Source: a virus
Virus record (IMG/VR): IMGVR_UViG_3300009149_000152
Span: 1-33,083 of that record
Reading direction: 5' to 3' (one strand)
Length of the DNA stretch: 33,083 nucleotides
Shown here: in pieces, positions 4,892 through 12,899 of the stretch
Layout of the letters: each line of letters starts with the position of its first letter
Position numbering within the stretch: position 1 is the stretch's first letter
Position numbers and translations under genes: made by a program
Notes under the pieces: model-generated
Databases searched by the model: none
What the model saw: only the letters and a program-made list of their open reading frames with translations
Told to the model about the DNA's origin: nothing

Positions 4892-5131
4892 ATGTTATTC
4901 GAATCAGGTTGTATTCATTGTGGAAAACATACTTACGACCACGTAATAGGTAGCCCTTTGTGTTTTAAGCATTACAGACAATATAATCTCGGTCTTTCGG
5001 ATAAACTTAGAAGAGAAGGACGCTTTGAAAAGAGATATGAGCCTAGAAGAACAAAAAAGGTAAGCGTATTCACAGCTCTTAACTTCATATTCTCAGATAA
5101 GGAAGATTTTACAATAAACGATTTAGTATAA
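4892..5131 (+). CDS. Small Cys/His-motif protein, 79 aa
   Basis: A 79-residue protein with a metal-binding pattern near the N-terminus: C7, C10, H13 (CIHCGKH), then C24 and H27 (CFKH). A basic middle follows (LRREGRFEKRYEPRRTKK) and a short folded tail ending in DFTINDLV. This could be a small zinc finger with an RNA- or DNA-binding tail. It is placed between two structured RNA segments on the same strand, so an RNA-binding role is attractive but unproven. It starts at ATG in 'agcctATG' with no SD. Confidence 0.65.
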   Translation: MLFESGCIHCGKHTYDHVIGSPLCFKHYRQYNLGLSDKLRREGRFEKRYEPRRTKKVSVFTALNFIFSDKEDFTINDLV

Positions 5132-5630
5132 TTTCTATAGTAGCCCTGTTATAACAGTGAGCACAAAAAGTGGCTTGCTAGATGACATCTCAAGGCGTCG
5201 TCTAGCAGGGCTAAAATAGAATAATACGAGAGATTTCAGGAAGACCTCTCGCAAATAAACCTCCCTGTAAGTCGCATGACTAATGCACAGTTCAATCCCC
5301 GCAATGTCTGACCACTTGACAACGGGGTGCTCAAATGTGCATTAGTTGCGGATGTACTACGTGCTGTGAATGAAGGCGAAAGCCCTGAGCCCACTAGCCA
5401 CCACTGGTACGACTATTATTCTTACATAAAAGCCTTGAGATAGACCATATTCCCTATGAGCCTAAAAGTGGCGTATGGCATTAAAATTAGCAATATAATG
5501 GAAGCATACATTAGGTCGCTATAATCATTTAGTGGCATTGGAAGGGAGCTTCTTGGCTGGGTCTTATGAGACTTCGACTACCTCATAGGTTATTGCCTAG
5601 ACCAATAATGACCTTCCATTATACTGTTAT
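5132..5630 (+). ncRNA. Second large structured RNA region, about 500 nt
   Basis: A non-coding stretch with at least four independent stem domains. Domain 1: TTCTAT plus TAGCCCTG (5141-5148) pairs with CAGGGCTA (5206-5213) plus ATAGAA, enclosing GCTAGA/TCTAGC (5177-5182, 5201-5206). Domain 2: CGAGAG/CTCTCG (5227-5232, 5246-5251). Domain 3: an 11-bp perfect helix (5279-5289 with 5336-5346) enclosing CCCCG/CGGGG and TGTC/GACA. A GNRA-capped stem GGC-GAAA-GCC follows near 5376. Domain 4: an 11-bp perfect helix (5494-5504 with 5613-5623) enclosing GGTCT/AGACC, TATGAG/CTCATA and GAAG-GGAG-CTTC. Strand is assigned from the neighbouring genes and P3; no terminator is seen at the end. Confidence 0.6.
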
Positions 5631-5723
5631 ATGGACAACAGTGGCTTTGATTGGATATCTATTTTAGTAATGGTATTAGTAGGGATGTTAATACTTACAG
5701 CGGTTTATAATATAATATTTTAG
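5631..5723 (+). CDS. Single-pass membrane peptide, 30 aa
   Basis: A 30-residue frame starting MDNSGFDWIS, then one hydrophobic segment to the end (ILVMVLVGMLILTAVYNIIF). Its stop (TAG, 5721-5723) is four bases before the next ATG. It begins right after the last structured RNA helix, in a 'gttatATG' context. Its position at the head of the packaging operon and its similarity in size to the other tiny membrane peptides favour a real gene. The role is unknown. Confidence 0.55.
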   Translation: MDNSGFDWISILVMVLVGMLILTAVYNIIF

Positions 5724-5727
5724 CTTT

Positions 5728-6000
5728 ATGAGTACAGAAATGGACGTATTAAACACAGAAGAACTATCTCCTGAAGATAAGAAGAAGTTTGAAGACTATG
5801 AAAATAGACTAACCACCTTCCAAGAGAAGCTCAAGAAGCTAGAAGAGAAGTACCAGGTAAGAGCTCAGATGACCTATAGAATGATATACGCTGACCTTAA
5901 ACTATACAATGAGATGGCTGAGATCAAAGACAAGAAGGACGCCAAAGTCAAAGAAGTCATAGACAAAGCCGTAGAAGAAATAGTAGAAAATAATAAATAA
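5728..6000 (+). CDS. Coiled-coil protein, 90 aa
   Basis: A 90-residue protein that is almost entirely charged helix (EELSPEDKKKFEDYENRL, FQEKLKKLEEKYQVR, then a Lys/Glu/Val tail to VEEIVENNK), with heptad spacing suggesting a coiled coil. It lies directly upstream of a basic peptide and the terminase genes in one tight operon. Such proteins can be head-assembly or packaging accessories, but no family is recognised. Confidence 0.75.
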   Translation: MSTEMDVLNTEELSPEDKKKFEDYENRLTTFQEKLKKLEEKYQVRAQMTYRMIYADLKLYNEMAEIKDKKDAKVKEVIDKAVEEIVENNK

Positions 6001-6004
6001 ATAT

Positions 6005-6166
6005 ATGCCAAGAAAAAAAGCAGAGTCAACTAAGAAGGTAAAGAAAGCTCCTAAAAAAGTTATCAAAGAAGAACCAAAGTTCATTTATAGAAACGGTGTT
6101 AAACTAGAACTCACTCCTCGCCTTAAAGCAAAAGCAGAACGTAGAGCAGTGAAATATAATAAATAG
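6005..6166 (+). CDS. Small lysine-rich basic protein, 53 aa
   Basis: A 53-residue protein starting MPRKKAESTKKVKKAPKKV, very Lys-rich, with a second half FIYRNGVKLELTPRLKAKAE. The charge suggests nucleic-acid or head-interior binding. It starts five bases after the previous stop in 'aaatatATG' and stops four bases before the small terminase. No family is recognised. Confidence 0.65.
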   Translation: MPRKKAESTKKVKKAPKKVIKEEPKFIYRNGVKLELTPRLKAKAERRAVKYNK

Positions 6167-6169
6167 AGT

Positions 6170-6586
6170 ATGTCAGTAGACCCAACTCCTAAGCAAGAAA
6201 AGCTGTTAAAGCTAATTATGGAAAACTATGGTAAACCTGGGGAGACAAAATCCCTTGGGAGTTTGATGATAGAAGCTGGATATTCAGAGGAGAGTTCAAA
6301 GAACCCTAAACTTATATTACAGAGCGAATACTTAAAGGATAAGTTAGATGACTGGGCAAAAATGTTAGATGACAAGAGAAGAATGGCTATTACTCAGATA
6401 ACAGAAGAGAAGCTAGTGAAGAGTAGTGCAAGAGACTTAGCACAGATAGTAACTACGCTTAATAAAGATTTCCAACTTGTATCAGGTGGTGCAACTGAGA
6501 GAACAGAGAACGTATTAACTAAAGAACAACTCGATGAAATTCTCCTTAGAAGATCAACTCAAGATAATACAGACGGGGAAGTATAG
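6170..6586 (+). CDS. Terminase small subunit (probable)
   Basis: A 138-residue protein with an N-terminal helix-turn-helix-like region (about residues 8-55; PKQEKLLKLIMENY, LGSLMIEAGYSEESSKNPKL). This resembles the DNA-recognition domain of small terminases, which bind packaging sites and hand DNA to the large subunit. A helical middle (KLDDWAKMLDDKRRMAITQI) would serve oligomerisation. Its 3' end overlaps the large terminase by 53 bases, the classic gene order. The assignment rests on position, size and the N-terminal pattern rather than a diagnostic motif. Confidence 0.75.
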   Translation: MSVDPTPKQEKLLKLIMENYGKPGETKSLGSLMIEAGYSEESSKNPKLILQSEYLKDKLDDWAKMLDDKRRMAITQITEEKLVKSSARDLAQIVTTLNKDFQLVSGGATERTENVLTKEQLDEILLRRSTQDNTDGEV

Positions 6587-7934
6587 TCTCATAGACTTTA
6601 GCATTATTACTGATAGAAGGTATAAGCCTGCTAAACTACACGAGACTATAGCTGACAAATTAGAAGCAGTAGAGAGAGGGGAAATAAAAAGGTTAATGAT
6701 CTTTGTACCTCCTCGTCATGGTAAATCTCAACTAGCATCTATTAACTTTCCTGCATGGTATCTAGGGAGAAACCCTAATAAAGAAGTCATAACAGCTTCT
6801 TATTCTGCGGAACTAGCACAAGACTTTGGTGGAAAGACAAGAGAACTTTTCAAAGATGACAGATTTCAAAAGATATTTAAAACAAGATTAAAACAAGACG
6901 AACAGAACAAAGCCAAGTGGAAGACTACAGAGGCTGGAAGTTATACGAGTGTAGGTATCGGTGGTGCTATTACTGGAAGGGGTGCAGACTTATTGATTAT
7001 TGATGACCCGATTAAGAATAGAGAAGAGGCTGAGAGTAAACTGATACGTGATAAACATTGGAACTGGTATACATCTACTGCTTATACACGTTTAGAGAAG
7101 GATGCAGCGGTAGTACTTATCCTCACTAGATGGAATATAGATGACTTAGCTGGTAGATTACTGGCTAAACAGGCTGAAGGTGGCGATAAATGGGACGTTA
7201 TAGAGCTTCCTGCTATCAAAGATGACATGCCTTTATGGCCTGAGAAGTACGATTTAGATGCCTTAGAGCAAATAAAAGAGACTATTGGGCTATATGATTG
7301 GTCTGCTCTGTACCAACAGAAGCCTATCATGAGTGAATTACAAGAGTTTAAGCCTGAATGGATTAGAGAAGTAGAGAGATCTGACGTAGATAGGATGAAT
7401 ACTCGTAACTTCCTGATAGTAGATACTGCTATGAGTAAGAAGGAGAGTGCTGACTATTGTGGATTCTCAGAGAACTACGTTGATAAAGAGAACAACTGGA
7501 ACTTAGCAGGCTATAGGATGAAGCTTAATCCTAAAGAGCTAGTAGATTACCTTTTTACATTACAAGACAAAAGAAACTTTGAAAAGATTGGGATAGAGAA
7601 GACAGCTTACACTTGGGGACTGAAGCCTTACCTAGACGAAGAGATGCGGAAACGTAACAGGTTCTTACCTATAGTAGAAGTAGAACATAAAAATACAAAT
7701 AAAGAAGTTAGAATTAGAGGTTTGATACCACGATACAGTAGTGGATCTATTTACCACATCAAAGGAGAGTGTAAAGCACTCGAAGAAGAGATGCTTACTT
7801 TCCCTCAATGTGTCAACGATGACGTTATAGACGCTACACAGTATCAAAACGATATAGCAGAACAACCTGAACTCGAAACTAATAACTATAATCAACCAGA
7901 TTGGGAAGACTCCTTTACTGGAACAGGCGGATAA
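6534..7934 (+). CDS. Terminase large subunit (ATPase/nuclease)
   Basis: A 466-residue packaging motor. The ATPase domain has Walker A PPRHGKS at residues 59-65 and Walker B DLLIIDDP at 152-159, followed by a coupling-type segment (VVLILTRWNIDDLAGRL). The C-terminal RNase H-like nuclease domain begins near FLIVDTAM (about 290-297), with further acidic residues in NDDVIDATQ (about 436). These would cut the concatemer and drive DNA into the prohead. The start at 6534 overlaps the small subunit out of frame; the next in-frame ATG is too far in to keep the N-terminal adenine-binding region. Full length for the family. Confidence 0.95.
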   Translation: MKFSLEDQLKIIQTGKYSLIDFSIITDRRYKPAKLHETIADKLEAVERGEIKRLMIFVPPRHGKSQLASINFPAWYLGRNPNKEVITASYSAELAQDFGGKTRELFKDDRFQKIFKTRLKQDEQNKAKWKTTEAGSYTSVGIGGAITGRGADLLIIDDPIKNREEAESKLIRDKHWNWYTSTAYTRLEKDAAVVLILTRWNIDDLAGRLLAKQAEGGDKWDVIELPAIKDDMPLWPEKYDLDALEQIKETIGLYDWSALYQQKPIMSELQEFKPEWIREVERSDVDRMNTRNFLIVDTAMSKKESADYCGFSENYVDKENNWNLAGYRMKLNPKELVDYLFTLQDKRNFEKIGIEKTAYTWGLKPYLDEEMRKRNRFLPIVEVEHKNTNKEVRIRGLIPRYSSGSIYHIKGECKALEEEMLTFPQCVNDDVIDATQYQNDIAEQPELETNNYNQPDWEDSFTGTGG

Positions 7935-7937
7935 TAT

Positions 7938-9920
7938 ATGTCAATAGAAAACAATATACTTGACCAAAGTGTCAAAGAATACGATAAGGCACTGAAACAT
8001 CGCTCTACAAGAGTCACATCTTCTTGGCATCCCAATGAAGATCTTTACTATGGTCGCAAACAAAAGAAGCTTAGAGGAAGACACAACGTACTATTGGGAG
8101 AGATGCAGGGGTTTATTGAAACACTTGTATCTAAGATTGATGATGCTCCATTCCTCGTATTCCAACCTACTGATGAAGCTGATGTACGAAAGGCTGAGAA
8201 GGTTACGAAAGCATGGGAACAAGACAGCTCAGTATCACGTGGAGACTGGAAGAGTAAGGACCTTATGGGTAAGAAGCTCGGTGGCTTATATGGGCGTGCA
8301 GTATTTAAATACTTCGCATCTAGTGAGCCTGAATACTCATCTAACCTCGTGTTAGTAGACAATTATGATTTCCTAGTAGACCCTCTTGCAGGTGGTGAAA
8401 CGATTGAGGAAGCTAATTACATGGGACAAGATAATATATTCAAGACAATCAAAGAGCTAGAAGACGATGAACGATACGATGATAAACAGGTAGTTATCCT
8501 TAAGATGTCTAAAGGTAGAGATACCGAAATTGACGATAATAACTCAGAACAAGAGAAACAGAACAAATCATCCCTCATAGTAGGGAGAGAAACTAAGCGT
8601 TATCAGAGTGAGGAGACTGCTACATTGGTAGAATGGTACACAACTTACGAGGGTATACGATACATTTGTACCTATGACCGACCTACAAAGACATGGATTA
8701 GAGTAGAGAAGCTTAAGAACGTATTTAAGACAAAGGAATATCCTAATGGAGATCCACTATGGCCATTTGATAGTTGGGCATTCTTTCCAGATCCTTTTGA
8801 GTTCTGGACACCATCTCCTGCTGACCAAGTAAGAGACACTATCATTTCAAAGAACATATTGATTAACCAAGCACTAGATAACCGTCAATACCGTAACTTC
8901 GGTATGAAAGCCTATGACACACGTGTATTTAAAAATCCTGCTTTACTTGAGCCTCGTTGGGCTGGGCTTGTGCCTGCTACTCCTGATGCTGGTAAAGACG
9001 TAAGAAGCGGTATATACGAGTTCAACTATCCTGATGTCGGAGATACAACTACACTCTACGGATTGGTAGATAGCGCTCAAGGTAGAAACTCTGGTATTAC
9101 AGCTGGTTCACAGGGAGCTACTGAGAAAGACAAGAAGGTCGGGGTATTTGAAGGAGAGCTTGCACAGACAGCTGATAGACTTGGATTATTTGAAAAGAGT
9201 TATGGTTCATTCTGGATTAGAATGGCTAAACGATATCTCAATGGATTGAAAGAACACATGGGACAGTCAATGGCCATCAAGATGCTTGGAGAGCAAGGCG
9301 TACAGTGGGACGAGCTTATCAAAGATAACCTGAATCCTAAATACGATATAGCTACTAAGGGACTTAATGCAGAGCTACAAGCTGATTCACGCAAGAGACG
9401 TAGTAAGTTTGAAAGCCTCAACATGGAAATTCAGAACCCTTTGCTCAATCCTAAGACAGCCCTAGAGAAACGACTAGAGATAGCAGGGTTTGAACGTGAG
9501 GAGATTAGAGAGCTTATGAATATATCTGATGAAGGAAACAGTGAGAGCGTACTACAAGCTGCTGAAGAGAATGAGAAACTATTGAAGAAAGACGTTGAGC
9601 CTAATGAATACGCTACTCCGTTACATGTACAGAAACATCTCGACTTCATGGCAGACAATGAGTTGAAGGGTGAAGTTAAAGACAGAATCCTTGCTCATGC
9701 TAAAGCTGAGGTAGACTTTGCTCGAACTAACATGGTCAAATCAGTATTTGATCAATTAGCTGAAGAAGGCTCATTACCGAGCGTTTTAGAGGATGAAGGT
9801 CTCATAGGTCAAGAACTACCTCAAACAGCCCCACAGACGCCAAATATTGCCCCTGAAGGGCTTACAGGACAAGGACCTTTACCAGTCCCTACTAGGGAAC
9901 AATTATTATCACGAGTATGA
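7938..9920 (+). CDS. Portal protein
   Basis: A 660-residue protein directly after the large terminase, where portals usually lie. Typical portal features are visible: an N-terminal helix region with YYGRKQKKLRGR, then IETLVSKIDDAPFLVF, a beta-rich wing (TATLVEWYTTYEGIRYICTY), a stem-like segment (PADQVRDTIISKNILINQAL), and an acidic, Pro/Gln-rich C-terminus. Length fits podovirus and other large portals. It forms the dodecameric DNA gateway that docks terminase and later the tail adaptor. It is coupled to the next gene by an ATGA overlap. Confidence 0.88.
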   Translation: MSIENNILDQSVKEYDKALKHRSTRVTSSWHPNEDLYYGRKQKKLRGRHNVLLGEMQGFIETLVSKIDDAPFLVFQPTDEADVRKAEKVTKAWEQDSSVSRGDWKSKDLMGKKLGGLYGRAVFKYFASSEPEYSSNLVLVDNYDFLVDPLAGGETIEEANYMGQDNIFKTIKELEDDERYDDKQVVILKMSKGRDTEIDDNNSEQEKQNKSSLIVGRETKRYQSEETATLVEWYTTYEGIRYICTYDRPTKTWIRVEKLKNVFKTKEYPNGDPLWPFDSWAFFPDPFEFWTPSPADQVRDTIISKNILINQALDNRQYRNFGMKAYDTRVFKNPALLEPRWAGLVPATPDAGKDVRSGIYEFNYPDVGDTTTLYGLVDSAQGRNSGITAGSQGATEKDKKVGVFEGELAQTADRLGLFEKSYGSFWIRMAKRYLNGLKEHMGQSMAIKMLGEQGVQWDELIKDNLNPKYDIATKGLNAELQADSRKRRSKFESLNMEIQNPLLNPKTALEKRLEIAGFEREEIRELMNISDEGNSESVLQAAEENEKLLKKDVEPNEYATPLHVQKHLDFMADNELKGEVKDRILAHAKAEVDFARTNMVKSVFDQLAEEGSLPSVLEDEGLIGQELPQTAPQTPNIAPEGLTGQGPLPVPTREQLLSRV

Positions 9921-10261
9921 TACTAGACAAAATAGAAAAACTAAGAGAAAAGATGCTTGGATATAGGGGAGAGCTTGATGATGCTACTGAGAAGAACATA
10001 GAGATATGGCACGAACAGATTAGAGAGAATCAGCAACTTATAGACCTTGCACGTACTCCTGGTATGAAGATCCTGACCAAAGAGGTCAAACGTAGGCTTG
10101 TCGCTATAGATGGACAGCTTACAGACCTTGATACAGATGAGAGACAGATGTATGTACTGGTAGCTTACAAGAAAGCATGGACAGATGTACTTCAAACTCT
10201 TATGGGTGCAGGTGAAAGACTAAGAGCCCTAGAATCACAAATAGACTACGAACTAGAATAA
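9917..10261 (+). CDS. Small helical head-associated protein, 114 aa
   Basis: A 114-residue helical protein (LDKIEKLREKMLGYRGELDD, then RRLVAIDGQLTDLDTDERQM and ERLRALESQIDYELE). The start overlaps the portal stop by ATGA, so it is made together with the portal. Position between portal and scaffold suggests a head-assembly or portal-associated role, but no family is recognised. Confidence 0.75.
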   Translation: MILDKIEKLREKMLGYRGELDDATEKNIEIWHEQIRENQQLIDLARTPGMKILTKEVKRRLVAIDGQLTDLDTDERQMYVLVAYKKAWTDVLQTLMGAGERLRALESQIDYELE

Positions 10262-10270
10262 AACTTATAA

Positions 10271-11188
10271 ATGGCGAAGTACATCGCCTTAACAAATCTA
10301 TATATGTCTGATGACATTCAGGTCACTTATGGTGACGAGCTCTCACCAGAGCAAAAGGAACGCTTAGCTGGATTAGAAGGCGAAGCACCAGAGGAAGAAA
10401 AGAAGGAAGAACCTCTTATGGAGGAGAAACCCGAAGATACACCTCGGCCTAAGAAAAAGGAATCTAAAGAAGAGGAAATCGTTAATGACGATGAATCTGA
10501 TGATGATGACGATGACTTAGAAGAGGAAGACAAGCCTACTCGTAAGAGTAAGTTCGTCAACCTAGATAAGCACAAGAAGATGCGAGACAGAGCTAAAGAA
10601 GCAGAGGAAGAATTGGCTACCTTGAAAACTCAATTAGAGGAATACAAGGACAAGCCAAATCAAGCCAATGCCGAAGACCTTATATCATCAATAGATGAAT
10701 ATGCGGATGAGTTCGGTGTTAGTAAGGAATCTGTATCAAAGTTATTGAAACTTGCTGAAGAAGGTGCTTATAAGAAAGTCAAAGATGAATTTGGTTCAAA
10801 GCTAACTGAATTTGAAGAAGCTACTAAGTCTGTTCGGGAAGCCGAAGCAGACGCCACACAAGAGAAGTTATGGCGTAAAGACCTCGAAACACTCAAGGAA
10901 AAATACCCTGATGAAGATATAGAAGCTATCAGAGGTAAACTTAAACAGCATTATTTCTCAGAAGATTATTCCAAAACTCCTATAGACGTGATCTATCGTG
11001 GAGTAGAAGGTCTAAGGCCTGCTAAAGGTTCTAAGACCGTAGAGAAGGGCAGAGGTGGTACTTCAAAGGATACTCCTGTACATGACTTCAAGAAGATTCT
11101 TGATGACAATAACCAGGAAGCTATACAAGCCATGGATTCTGAGACTTTCAATGAGTTCAGAGATTATATCTCTAAACGTAAAGTCTAA
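10271..11188 (+). CDS. Putative scaffolding protein
   Basis: A 305-residue, highly acidic protein placed immediately before the major capsid gene. Residues 24-95 are an extreme low-complexity Glu/Asp/Lys stretch (including DDESDDDDDDLEEEDKP). A long predicted coiled coil follows (KHKKMRDRAKEAEEELATLK onward) and a basic C-terminus (YISKRKV). Acidic, helical, coiled-coil composition with a basic tail and this gene position are typical of internal scaffolds that guide prohead assembly. No protease motif is seen, so it probably exits intact rather than cleaving itself. Confidence 0.75.
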   Translation: MAKYIALTNLYMSDDIQVTYGDELSPEQKERLAGLEGEAPEEEKKEEPLMEEKPEDTPRPKKKESKEEEIVNDDESDDDDDDLEEEDKPTRKSKFVNLDKHKKMRDRAKEAEEELATLKTQLEEYKDKPNQANAEDLISSIDEYADEFGVSKESVSKLLKLAEEGAYKKVKDEFGSKLTEFEEATKSVREAEADATQEKLWRKDLETLKEKYPDEDIEAIRGKLKQHYFSEDYSKTPIDVIYRGVEGLRPAKGSKTVEKGRGGTSKDTPVHDFKKILDDNNQEAIQAMDSETFNEFRDYISKRKV

Positions 11189-11207
11189 TTAAATTAATCC
11201 TAATAAC

Positions 11208-12395
11208 ATGGCAAACTTACTCGGTAATGGATTGCTAAACGCTGCTTATTGGAGCAAAGTGATGCAAGAAGTCCGTTACAAAGAACTTGTGGCTATGGCT
11301 ATCACAAAGGTTGAACTTCGTTCTACCCTCAAAGATGGGGACACTGTTCACCAGCCATACCGCTCAACTATCGTAGGCCAAGCTTACACAAAAGGTACTG
11401 CTTTCACAGTACAGGATATTTCAGCGACTGATGATACTCTCGTAGTAAACATCTCTCGTGTCGTTCCATTTTATTTGGACGATGTCGATTCTATCCAAAA
11501 TTCATACAACACTGCAGACGAATTTGCAGCTGATTCTATGGATAAACTTAATCGTTTCGTTGATGCTGATGTACTTGGTGAATATGCTAATGCTACATCT
11601 GACGTTGATGACGGTGATGTTGGTGGTACAGCTGGTAATGCAGTTGCTCTTACAACTTCAAACATTCAGAAAATCTTTACAGCAGCAGCTCGTAAACTTG
11701 ACCTCTTGAATGTATCTGCAAAGAATCGTTTTGCTGTTATTTCACCTTCAGTATTGGAGCTTTTGCGTCAATACCTCGAAGGTAAAGATACTTCATTCGG
11801 TGACGAAGTAGGAAACAATGGTTTGGTTGCTAAAAGATTTGGTTTTAACCTTCATCTTTCAAACAACCTTTCATACACTGCTACTTGGACACCTGCAAAC
11901 AATCCAACTGAAGCTGACACTGTAACCATCGCTGGTGTAGTGTTCACTTTCAACGCTACTCCATCTGGAGCTGGTTCTGTTGATATTGGTGGAACAACAG
12001 CTGTTTCTATTGATAACTTGGTTGCTTGTATCAATGGTACAGGTACTGCTGGTACTGACTACATTGCTTTGTCTGCTGCTAGTAAAGCTGCTCTTGAAGG
12101 TCTAGTCGCTATTGACGGAACAACTAACATGACAATCGTATTCCACGGTGGTTCTGAAGCTGCTCTTTCTGCTAGTGAAGCTGCTGATCCATGGTCAGTT
12201 GAAACCCTTCACCTCTTGTTTGGTCAAAAAGGTGCTACAAACTTGGTTATGCAAAAAGCTCCAGGTGTTGTTATCAAAGATGTTTCTGACAAACTTGGTA
12301 AAAACTATGCTCCTTGGATGTTGTATGGTCTCAAGACCTTCAACAACGACAAAGACAAACTCGTTGACGTTAAGATTGATGGTTCAGCACTTTAA
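11208..12395 (+). CDS. Major capsid protein, with an inserted domain
   Basis: A 395-residue protein following the scaffold. N-terminal part MANLLGNGLLNAAYWSKVMQ, then VQDISATDDTLVVNISRVVP and a long helix (ADEFAADSMDKLNRFVDADV) match HK97-fold capsid proteins of the P22/podovirus-like group. The A-domain returns with FAVISPSVLELLRQYL and the C-terminal LGKNYAPWMLYGLKTFNNDK. Between about residues 222 and 333 is an extra beta-rich module (DTVTIAGVVFTFNATPSGAG, then TAGTDYIALSAASKAALEGL) that probably projects from the capsid surface. Its codon use is more T- and C-ended than its neighbours, consistent with strong expression. Confidence 0.9.
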   Translation: MANLLGNGLLNAAYWSKVMQEVRYKELVAMAITKVELRSTLKDGDTVHQPYRSTIVGQAYTKGTAFTVQDISATDDTLVVNISRVVPFYLDDVDSIQNSYNTADEFAADSMDKLNRFVDADVLGEYANATSDVDDGDVGGTAGNAVALTTSNIQKIFTAAARKLDLLNVSAKNRFAVISPSVLELLRQYLEGKDTSFGDEVGNNGLVAKRFGFNLHLSNNLSYTATWTPANNPTEADTVTIAGVVFTFNATPSGAGSVDIGGTTAVSIDNLVACINGTGTAGTDYIALSAASKAALEGLVAIDGTTNMTIVFHGGSEAALSASEAADPWSVETLHLLFGQKGATNLVMQKAPGVVIKDVSDKLGKNYAPWMLYGLKTFNNDKDKLVDVKIDGSAL

Positions 12396-12418
12396 TTCAC
12401 TACTAACTTTATAACAAT

Positions 12419-12808
12419 ATGGATATAAAGGAAATTGGCAAAATTGCTATGGTGGTAGTTGGTGTTGTACTGATTTTCTTCGGTATAAAAAGTTTCTTTT
12501 CTCCATCTCTAGAGGGTGTTTATAACAACCCTACAGGTGGTGTCATTGCAAACGTAACTGGTAATGTAACTGGGGACGTAACAGGCGATGTAACGGGAGA
12601 CGTCACAGGAGATTTGACAGGAGACGTAACTGGTAATGTCACAGGTGCATTGACAGGTACAGCAAGTACAACTTTGTCAACTTCGACTGCTAGTGTTGTT
12701 ACCTCAGATGCAGGATTCTGTGTATGGAATGGTTCAAACTATACCGTATTCGATTTTGCAGCTAACTCTACATCTACTGTAACATTCACAACTTCAACAG
12801 GTTGCTAA
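12419..12808 (+). CDS. Membrane-anchored or head-surface protein with VTG tetrapeptide repeats, 129 aa
   Basis: A 129-residue protein in three parts: a hydrophobic N-terminal segment (residues 7-25, GKIAMVVVGVVLIFFGIKS); a run of about eleven near-perfect x-V/L-T-G tetrapeptides (about 44-82); and a Ser/Thr-rich C-terminal domain ending TSTGC, with two Cys that could form a disulphide. Short regular repeats of this kind suggest a beta-solenoid or fibrous spike. Location right after the major capsid gene suggests a decoration or spike protein, but the membrane segment is odd for that. It could instead be displayed on the host envelope. Confidence 0.7.
   Translation: MDIKEIGKIAMVVVGVVLIFFGIKSFFSPSLEGVYNNPTGGVIANVTGNVTGDVTGDVTGDVTGDLTGDVTGNVTGALTGTASTTLSTSTASVVTSDAGFCVWNGSNYTVFDFAANSTSTVTFTTSTGC
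12552..12660 (+). repeat. Tandem 12-base repeats encoding VTG units
   Basis: About nine imperfect 12-base units such as GACGTAACAGGC. Differences are mostly in third codon positions, so the protein repeat is kept while the DNA diverges, which points to selection on the peptide. Confidence 0.75.
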
Positions 12809-12899
12809 TAGGCCTTATTTAGGCAGGGAATGGGCATTCTATGCCCTGCCCCTAATAAGTCTTAATTTATAAGCCCTCACGGGCATAACTAACTTATAT
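12809..12899 (+). other. Intergenic hairpins without U-run
   Basis: A strong stem GGCAGGG/CCCTGCC (12822-12828 with 12844-12850), extended by CTTATT/AATAAG (12814-12819 with 12854-12859). The overlapping alternative hairpin GGGCAT/ATGCCC (12832-12837, 12841-12846) is also possible, and a small GCCC-TCAC-GGGC hairpin lies at 12873-12884. No T-tract follows, so these look like mRNA processing or stability elements, or an attenuator, between capsid and adhesin genes. Confidence 0.5.

Noticed and set aside
5230-5625. Group I intron in the structured region
   Set aside because: No split gene on either side, and the conserved core P7/P3 sequences were not found.
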